A stretch of 16,922 nt of DNA. Origin: Bacillota bacterium. Lineage in GTDB: Bacteria; Bacillota; Clostridia; Christensenellales; CAG-138. Below the pieces are notes generated by a model, which was not told where the DNA came from, made no database searches, and was given only the letters and a program-made list of their open reading frames with translations. Within the stretch, counting starts at the first letter, position 1; every line of letters begins with the position of its first letter. The stretch covers positions 1-16,922 of the forward strand of contig JAEWQH010000011.1 in assembly GCA_023399275.1 (NCBI GenBank), in the 5' to 3' direction. Positions 12,262-16,922 of this stretch are shown here, piece after piece. The position numbers were made by a program, and so were the translations under genes.

Positions 12262-13527
12262 TCACTTCATGCCGCGGATGATGCGGTTTGCCTTGGCATA
12301 GATGCGCTCCGGATCGTCACCGATGTGGAATTCCCCACGCTCATACAGCACCTTTCCCGCCACCATGGTGAGCACAACGTTCTGTTTGCTGCCGCTGTAG
12401 ACGATGTTTTTCTCGATGTTGTTGAGCGGCTGCATGTTGGGCTGCTGTAGATCGATCAGAATCAGATCCGCCTGTTTGCCGGGCGCGAGACAGTCGCATG
12501 CGTCAAAGCCGCAGGCGTACGCGCCATTTTTGCAGGCCATCGTCAAGACGTCCGTGGCGTTCACCGCCTCTGCGCCGTGGCGCAGCTTCTGCAGGCCGGT
12601 TACGAGAAACATCTCGCGGAAGAAATCGAGGCAATTGTTGCTCGCCGGGCCGTCCGTGCCGATGGCAACGGGGATGCCGCGGCGCAGGTATTCGTAAACC
12701 GGGGCAACGCCGCTGGCGAGCTTCGTATTGGAGCCGGGGCAGGTGACGACGTACATGCCGCGCGCCTTGAGGATATCCACCTCGCGCTCGGATACATGCA
12801 CGCAATGGTACCCTCCGCCGCCGTAAGCAAAGAGCCCCAGCGAATCAAGATACTCGATGGGCCGCATGCCGCTGTGGGCAACGCAACTCTCCACCTCCCG
12901 CTCGGTTTCGTTGAGATGCGTGTAAAACGGCTGCTTGATCTGCTGCACCATCTCCGCAAGATCGCGCAGCAGCGGCGTACCGGTCGTATACTCTGCGTGA
13001 AAACCGAGCCGGTAGGTCAGCCGCGGGTCGAGATGCGAGTACTTGGCGTACTCATCCGCCGTCTCCTGCGCCGTGCCGCCGTAGTCGTTTGCGCAGCCGA
13101 CCAACGCCGCGCGAAAGCCGGTGTCGATGACGGCGGCGGCGATGCTTTCGCGCGACATATACATATCAAACATCATGGTGATGCCGCTTGTGAGGTACTC
13201 CATGATGGCGAGCTTCGTCAGAATGTAGATATCGTCCGGCGTGAGCTGCGCCTCCTTGGGGAATACCTGCTCCGTCAGCCAGCGTTGCAGGGGCAAATCG
13301 TCCGCCAGCGAGCGCAGAAACGTCATGGCGCTGTGCGTGTGCGCATTTTTAAAGCCCGGCAGGAGCAGGTTGTCCCCGCAGTCGATCTCGCGATCCACCG
13401 GACCGGTATAGCTTCCCTCGCCGCCAAGCGACGCGATGCGATCGCCGGAGACGACGAGCTCGCCCGAAAACAGAGGGGCGTCCCCGTCCAGCGTCAGAAT
13501 TCTGGCATGGCTGAATTTCGTAATCAT
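12262..13527 (-). CDS. mtaD: Amidohydrolase, 5-methylthioadenosine/S-adenosylhomocysteine deaminase type
   Basis: A 421-residue metal-dependent hydrolase of the ATZ/TRZ-MtaD group, which deaminates adenosyl compounds such as MTA, SAH or adenosine. Metal ligands are visible as HTH (H63, H65) in GFKNAHTHSAM, H241 in YHCVH, and D292 in GTDGPASNN. H204 in THLNETE is the usual substrate-side histidine. The small N- and C-terminal beta-sandwich pieces are present (ARILTLDG and LAPGKQADLILIDL). Substrate choice among MTA, SAH, adenosine or a guanine-like base is not resolvable here. ATG 13527 fits the family's N-terminus but has no Shine-Dalgarno. An extended -10 box ends seven bases before it, so translation may be leaderless. 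It is first in an operon with the GNAT gene. Confidence 0.87.
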   Translation of the reverse strand: MITKFSHARILTLDGDAPLFSGELVVSGDRIASLGGEGSYTGPVDREIDCGDNLLLPGFKNAHTHSAMTFLRSLADDLPLQRWLTEQVFPKEAQLTPDDIYILTKLAIMEYLTSGITMMFDMYMSRESIAAAVIDTGFRAALVGCANDYGGTAQETADEYAKYSHLDPRLTYRLGFHAEYTTGTPLLRDLAEMVQQIKQPFYTHLNETEREVESCVAHSGMRPIEYLDSLGLFAYGGGGYHCVHVSEREVDILKARGMYVVTCPGSNTKLASGVAPVYEYLRRGIPVAIGTDGPASNNCLDFFREMFLVTGLQKLRHGAEAVNATDVLTMACKNGAYACGFDACDCLAPGKQADLILIDLQQPNMQPLNNIEKNIVYSGSKQNVVLTMVAGKVLYERGEFHIGDDPERIYAKANRIIRGMK

Positions 13528-13533
13528 GTAGGC

Positions 13534-13542
13534 ATTTTAACA
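13534..13542 (-). promoter_or_regulatory. Extended -10 promoter of the deaminase operon
   Basis: On the minus strand TGT-TAAAAT spans 13542-13534, an extended -10. The best -35 at 17 bp (TAGATT, 13562-13557) is weak. Predicted +1 is 13527, the A of the ATG, the same geometry as the promoter at 5329. Confidence 0.55.
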
Positions 13543-13839
13543 TAGAATTATGCCGGAATCTACCGAATAAACCGTCTGAATAAGTGTTTTCAAGAGAAAA
13601 TCACGTTTGGACACAATCCAATGGCAAAATGTCCATACGAGCGCTCAATTTCCCAACACTATGTTGCGTTACGCACGAGAAAATTTTTGCGCCGCGCGTC
13701 CCGTCCGGTAAAATCGTGCTAAAATATAATAAGGGTGAGCGTGCGGCGGCAGACCTGCCGTGCGCGCCGGAGCACGCCGCGGAGGCGCCGCCTTCGCAAC
13801 GATGTAAAACAAACTGAAGTAACCGGAAAGTGTGAAATC
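13543..13839. other. Divergent intergenic region and Sir2 leader
   Basis: No gene is visible. The region has an 11-bp palindrome (TGCGTTACGCA, 13665-13675), a TGGACA/TGTCCA inverted repeat (13608-13635) and a perfect TATAAT (13725-13730) without a -35 at the right distance. The last forms the probable -10 for the Sir2 gene. About 100 GC-rich, hairpin-prone bases follow before ATG 13840. Confidence 0.4.
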
Positions 13840-14607
13840 ATGATCAGCGAGGATGCGTTACCCAAGGTTGAAGAGTTTCGAAAGATGCTGACGCATTCCG
13901 GCAGAACGGTCTTTCTCGGCGGGGCGGGGACGTCCACCGAGAGCGGCATACCGGATTTTCGCTCCAGCGACGGCGTATTTGCGGCCATTCGGGAGTACGG
14001 CTACCCGCCGGAGACCCTGTTGAGCCGCTCTTTTTTTCTCAAGCATACGGAGACCTTCTATGCGTACTACCGAAAACTCCTGCTCTATCCGAATGCGCAG
14101 CCAAACAACTGCCACCGCGCGCTGGCGAAGATGGAGCAGGAAGGGCGGCTCAGCGCCGTCATCACGCAGAACATCGACGGCTTGCATCAAAAGGCGGGCA
14201 GCCGCGCGGTGATCGAGCTGCACGGCAACGCAAACAAAAATCACTGCATGAACTGCGGGCGCGCGTTTACCATGCAGGACGTGCTCCGGCGCAGCGGCGT
14301 GCCAACCTGCAGCTGCGGCGGCGTGATCAAGCCGGATGTCGTGCTCTATGAAGAACCGCTCAACGAGCGGGTGCTCGCCGGCGCGGTGTCGCAGATCGAC
14401 AAGGCGGATACGCTCATCATCGGAGGCACGTCGCTTGCGGTGTATCCCGCGGCGGGACTGCTGGATTATTTTCACGGACGCAACCTCGTGGTGATCAACC
14501 TCGGCAAAACCGGGCGTAACGACAGCGCGACGCTGAGCATATCCGCCCCCATCGGAGAGGTGATGCGAAAAACAGTACTTGCGCAAAGCCTCGCAAAGGA
14601 GGCCTAG
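13840..14607 (+). CDS. cobB: Sir2-family NAD-dependent protein deacylase (sirtuin)
   Basis: A 255-residue sirtuin that removes acyl groups from lysines, using NAD+ and releasing nicotinamide and O-acyl-ADP-ribose. The NAD site GAGTSTESGIPDFRS is near residues 28-42. TQNIDGLHQKAG follows, and the catalytic base is H128 in ELHGN. The zinc site is complete as C136, C139, C157, C159. GGTSLAVYPAAGL and VINLGKTGRND close the Rossmann fold. Length is normal for bacterial CobB/SrtN-like enzymes. I chose ATG 13840 (GGAAAG upstream). The frame is open back to GTG 13735, which would add 35 arginine-rich residues unlike any sirtuin N-terminus. A terminator follows at 14643. Confidence 0.92.
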   Translation: MISEDALPKVEEFRKMLTHSGRTVFLGGAGTSTESGIPDFRSSDGVFAAIREYGYPPETLLSRSFFLKHTETFYAYYRKLLLYPNAQPNNCHRALAKMEQEGRLSAVITQNIDGLHQKAGSRAVIELHGNANKNHCMNCGRAFTMQDVLRRSGVPTCSCGGVIKPDVVLYEEPLNERVLAGAVSQIDKADTLIIGGTSLAVYPAAGLLDYFHGRNLVVINLGKTGRNDSATLSISAPIGEVMRKTVLAQSLAKEA

Positions 14608-14642
14608 CTCCATCCCGGCTTCGCGGCAATATAGGCAAAGTC

Positions 14643-14680
14643 AGGGCGCGCTGCAGCTTGCGGTGCGCCCTTTCCCTGTT
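14643..14680 (+). terminator. Probable Sir2 terminator
   Basis: AGGGCGC (14643-14649) pairs perfectly with GCGCCCT (14665-14671), extended by a G-U pair, and is followed by TTCCCTGTT. The T-tract is interrupted, so efficiency is uncertain. Confidence 0.6.
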
Positions 14681-15102
14681 CAGCGGCAGAGCTATAAAGC
14701 AGCTCAAGCACTATCCGGCATTTGGGGGGTGCCGGCGTTCGATACCGGCAGCAACACACAGCTCCCCCGCTCTTTCCACCCACCTCTGCACTCGTTGCCA
14801 TTTGCACTGCGTTCGCAGTTGAATACGGATGGGCGCAGATGTCTTCTCGCCTCGTCTCAGAAAGCACAGCGCGCATGCCTGAAAAGCGGCGAGCGATTCC
14901 AAATCGCCTGTGTAAGGTGCCGCCTCTTGCACGCAAAGCAACCCGCGCGCGTAGATGCCCGCCGTAATCCACCCAAAAACAGTTTTTTGATTGGACGCCT
15001 GCTTTTGCCGGTCGCGCGCGGCGGCAAGATCCCCCGGCTTTCGCCGCATACCGCTCTACACACATCCCAATCTGACGGATCCACAATAGACTGCTATTAT
15101 TC
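14681..15102. other. Gene-free stretch with three mutually complementary arms
   Basis: About 420 bases hold no recognisable protein. The open frames across it on either strand read as low-complexity shadow peptides. CCGGCA (14715-14720), TGCCGG (14730-14735) and CCGGCA (14745-14750) are spaced exactly 15 bases apart, so the middle arm can pair with either neighbour. G6 at 14724-14729 can also pair with C5 near 14763-14767 around the second hairpin. ACTGC-GTTC-GCAGT lies near 14817. It could be a small RNA, a regulatory leader or a decayed repeat copy. Confidence 0.4.
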
Positions 15103-15131
15103 TTGCAATTCTATGTCCTTTAGTATATAAT
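15103..15131 (+). promoter_or_regulatory. Promoter of the AraC-family gene
   Basis: TTGCAA (15103-15108), a 17-bp spacer and a perfect TATAAT (15126-15131) predict a start near 15138 and a 44-nt leader. Confidence 0.8.
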
Positions 15132-15147
15132 TAAGCTAGAAAATAAC

Positions 15148-15163
15148 ACAATTCTTCAATTGT
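15148..15163 (+). promoter_or_regulatory. Inverted repeat in the AraC-gene leader
   Basis: ACAATT-CTTC-AATTGT is a perfect 6-bp inverted repeat just after the predicted start. CAATTCT within it also occurs at 15106-15112 in the -35 region, 43 bp away. The pair could be direct-repeat sites for autoregulation, as is common for AraC proteins. Confidence 0.4.
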
Positions 15164-15181
15164 ATAAGGAATGAACGCATC

Positions 15182-16117
15182 ATGAAAGCACTTCAGCTGC
15201 TCGATATCGCCGTCGCGCCCGATCTGCACGAACTCACCAAGCACGGCACGCCGATCTACCCCTGCGCGGGCTACGACGAAGACCCGGGCAAGTATCTCAC
15301 AGGCAACATCCCCTGGCACTGGCACGAGGAGATGGAGGTCGTTCTCGCCGTTGAAGGAGATACGCTCGTGCTCTGCGGCGAAACGGAGTATCTGCTGCAT
15401 CCCGGCGAGGCGATCTTTGTAAACAGCAATGTGCTGCATAAGCTCAAGCGCGCACAGAAGGGCGCGGCCTGCCGCATCAACAGCCTGTTGTTTCTGCCGG
15501 AGTTTGTCGCAAGCTTTCCGCAGAGCGTGATTCAGCAGCGCTACATCGCGCCGCTGGTGCGCTGCGCTACCCTGTCGGATGTCGTTCTCCGCCCTGACGT
15601 CCCTTGGCAGAAGGAGGCAATCCGCCGCTTTGCGGAAGCCTTCGACGCATTTGTCAGCGACCGTTACGGTCACGAGATCCGCGTGCAGGTGGCGCTGATG
15701 CAAATGCTGCTCACCCTGCTTGAGAACCTGCAGGATCGCGTTTGCGATACCACCCTCGTGCAGAATAAGGATGCCGTTCGCATCAAGCAGATGCTCGCGT
15801 ATATCCATGCACACTACGCCGAGCCACTGACGGTCGCGCAGATCGCCGCCGCGTCATCCATCAGCGAGAGCGAGTGCTACCGCTGCTTTCGCAAGGTGCT
15901 GGACACCTCGCCCATCGACTATCTGCTGCAGTACCGCATCCGCGCGGCCGCCGGGCTGCTCTCCGGCTCGGATATGAGCATCTCGGATATCTGCTTTGCC
16001 ACGGGGTTCAACAGCCCAAGCTATTTTGCCAAAGTCTTCCGGCAGGAGCTGCTTGCCAGCCCCCGCAAGTATCGCGCCGCGCATCAGCCCGCCCCTGTCG
16101 TGAAGCAGCGCGCCTAG
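15182..16117 (+). CDS. AraC-family transcriptional regulator with cupin sensor domain
   Basis: A 311-residue DNA-binding regulator. The N-terminal cupin (AraC_binding) has the sugar- or metabolite-sensing fold, with WHWHEEMEVVLAVEG at 45-59 and HPGEAIFVNSNVLHKL near 72-88. The C-terminal part, about 200-305, holds two helix-turn-helix motifs: LTVAQIAAASSISESECYRCF, and ISDICFATGFNSPSYFAKVFR followed by SPRKYR, the standard AraC signature. The ligand is unknown. ATG 15182 has AAGGA eleven bases upstream. No adjacent metabolic gene is co-transcribed with it here, so its target is not evident. Confidence 0.92.
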   Translation: MKALQLLDIAVAPDLHELTKHGTPIYPCAGYDEDPGKYLTGNIPWHWHEEMEVVLAVEGDTLVLCGETEYLLHPGEAIFVNSNVLHKLKRAQKGAACRINSLLFLPEFVASFPQSVIQQRYIAPLVRCATLSDVVLRPDVPWQKEAIRRFAEAFDAFVSDRYGHEIRVQVALMQMLLTLLENLQDRVCDTTLVQNKDAVRIKQMLAYIHAHYAEPLTVAQIAAASSISESECYRCFRKVLDTSPIDYLLQYRIRAAAGLLSGSDMSISDICFATGFNSPSYFAKVFRQELLASPRKYRAAHQPAPVVKQRA

Positions 16118-16208
16118 CTTTGCCTTGCCGCTGCCGCAAACCCGCACTGGAAAAGAAACGCTCCTTTATGATATGATAATAAGAAAGCATCCTTCAAACA
16201 GACCCTTG

Positions 16209-16236
16209 CGCAGGGATCCTGCGGGCGTTTGCCCGC
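16209..16236 (+). terminator. Two overlapping, mutually exclusive hairpins after the AraC gene
   Basis: CGCAGG-GAT-CCTGCG (16209-16223) and GCGGGC-GTTT-GCCCGC (16221-16236) share bases 16221-16223, so only one can form fully. They sit between the AraC gene and the rex promoter. There is no T-tract, so the terminator role is tentative. Confidence 0.35.
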
Positions 16237-16255
16237 GCCTCCGCGCGTTGATCGG

Positions 16256-16285
16256 TTGACAGCCCCGTAATAGCAGTATTATAAT
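16256..16285 (+). promoter_or_regulatory. Promoter of rex
   Basis: TTGACA (16256-16261), an 18-bp spacer and TATAAT (16280-16285) predict a start near 16292. I see no clear Rex operator (TTGTTAA-N4-TTAACAA type) overlapping it. Confidence 0.8.
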
Positions 16286-16312
16286 ATCGATATAGTTTTT
16301 CGGAGGTTCGCC

Positions 16313-16922
16313 ATGGAAAAACATGCTCCTGTCTCCATCTCAAAGCAGGCACTCCAGCGCATGCCATATTACCTGCAGGCGCTGCGCGCCGCGCGGGATT
16401 CGGGCGCAGAGATCATCTCCGCGCCGACCGTAGCCGCCCAGCTCGGGCTCAACGAGGTGCAGGTGCGCAAGGATTTCGCCGCCGTCAGCGACACCGCAGG
16501 CAAGCCAAAAACCGGCTTCCAGACAAACGAGCTCATCGCGGCCATCGAGCGCACGCTGGGCTACGACAACTCCAACGACGCGGTCCTCGTCGGCGCAGGC
16601 AGTCTGGGGCGCGCGCTGCTCTCCTATCGCGGGTTTGAAGCATACGGTCTGAGCATTGTGGCGGCGTTTGACGTGGACCCAAACCTCAGCGGCGGCGAAA
16701 TCTCCGGCAAGCAGGTGTTGCCCATGGGCAAACTCACGAGCATTTGCCGCAACATGAACATCCATATCGGTATCATCACGGTGCCCGCGTCCCAGGCGCA
16801 GGGCGTTTGCGACGCGCTGGTGGAAAGCGGCGTGCTCGCCATATGGAACTTTGCGCCGATGCATCTGAACACACCGGAAGGCATACTCGTGCAAAACGAA
16901 AACATGGCTGCCTCTCTTGCGC
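16313..16922 (+). CDS. rex: Redox-sensing transcriptional repressor Rex (3' end cut)
   Basis: The frame is open from ATG 16313 to the window edge, 203 residues, with only the last few missing. Rex represses fermentation and respiration genes and is released when NADH binds. The winged-helix domain (1 to about 80) contains SKQALQRMPYYLQAL and VQVRKDFAAVS. In it the usual YFG-x-x-G-x-x-G-x-GY is replaced by VSDTAGKPKTGF, a variant seen in some clostridial Rex proteins. The Rossmann domain has VLVGAGSLGRALL (GAGSLG 94-99), then AAFDVDP, TVPASQAQ and WNFAPMHL, all hallmark motifs. GGAGG lies six bases before the ATG. It has its own promoter. Confidence 0.95.
   Translation, partial: MEKHAPVSISKQALQRMPYYLQALRAARDSGAEIISAPTVAAQLGLNEVQVRKDFAAVSDTAGKPKTGFQTNELIAAIERTLGYDNSNDAVLVGAGSLGRALLSYRGFEAYGLSIVAAFDVDPNLSGGEISGKQVLPMGKLTSICRNMNIHIGIITVPASQAQGVCDALVESGVLAIWNFAPMHLNTPEGILVQNENMAASLA

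Noticed and set aside
14604..15086. A 160-codon minus-strand frame in the gene-free stretch
   Set aside because: No domain, no ribosome site and biased Ala/Arg/Gly/Cys composition. It also covers the Sir2 terminator. It could be a decayed repeat, but I cannot support a gene.
15171..15185. A four-codon frame ATG-AAC-GCA-TCA-TGA overlapping the AraC start codon
   Set aside because: The AAGGA directly abuts this ATG, leaving no spacer. It is more likely chance sequence in front of the real start at 15182.
1..16922. CRISPR arrays, insertion sequences, prophage or defence genes
   Set aside because: No repeat-spacer pattern, transposase, integrase, restriction or toxin-antitoxin motif is visible in any frame, and the tRNA gene shows no flanking attachment-site duplication.

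Overview
The window looks like a chromosome segment from a fairly GC-rich member of the Clostridia (Firmicutes). The basis is AGGAGG-type ribosome binding sites, TTGACA/TATAAT promoters, and family content: a YaaO-like decarboxylase next to holB and ricT (the order known around B. subtilis yaaO-holB-yaaT), a Rex repressor, a clostridial 2[4Fe-4S] ferredoxin and a CNNM/CorC protein. I see no phage, insertion sequence, CRISPR array or defence island. This is mostly a housekeeping and accessory-metabolism region, and the more interesting signals lie in leaders and promoters.

Layout. 1-415: the last codons of an upstream gene and two perfect hairpins. 416-2043 (minus): a CorC/HlyC-type membrane protein, preceded by a self-contained small unit with its own promoter, a 29-residue reading frame and a terminator. 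2149-4944 (plus): a two-gene operon with a stand-alone E2-fold acyltransferase-like protein whose catalytic histidine is replaced by glutamate, overlapping an acyl-CoA synthetase that starts at TTG. 5093-5247 (minus): tRNA-Asn(GTT) with promoter and terminator. 5329-9715 (plus): an apparently leaderless membrane protein, a YaaO-like Orn/Lys/Arg decarboxylase, holB (delta prime) and ricT with a long basic Gln/Pro-rich tail. 9745-10019: a ferredoxin with its own promoter and terminator. 10046-11436: a strictly 11-bp-spaced TTGA array, a structured leader with a possible 15-codon upstream reading frame, and an NAD-dependent epimerase/reductase. 11473-13542 (minus): an MTA/SAH-deaminase-type amidohydrolase followed by a ZmaR-like GNAT acetyltransferase. 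13725-14680: a Sir2 deacylase. 14681-15102: a gene-free stretch with three mutually complementary arms. 15103-16236: an AraC-family regulator. 16256-end: Rex, cut by the window edge.

How the genes fit together. The decarboxylase-holB-ricT order is a shortened form of the Bacillus yaaO-tmk-yaaQ-yaaR-holB-yaaT cluster. The CoA ligase and the E2-like protein are translationally coupled and probably act on the same acyl substrate. The epimerase gene shares a TTGACA-N5-TTGAGAA block with that operon's promoter, which may mean shared control. The deaminase and Sir2, which touch adenosyl and NAD metabolism, are divergent neighbours. Rex and the ferredoxin point to NADH/redox-controlled anaerobic metabolism. 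Two genes have a -10 box placed so that transcription would start at the A of the ATG.
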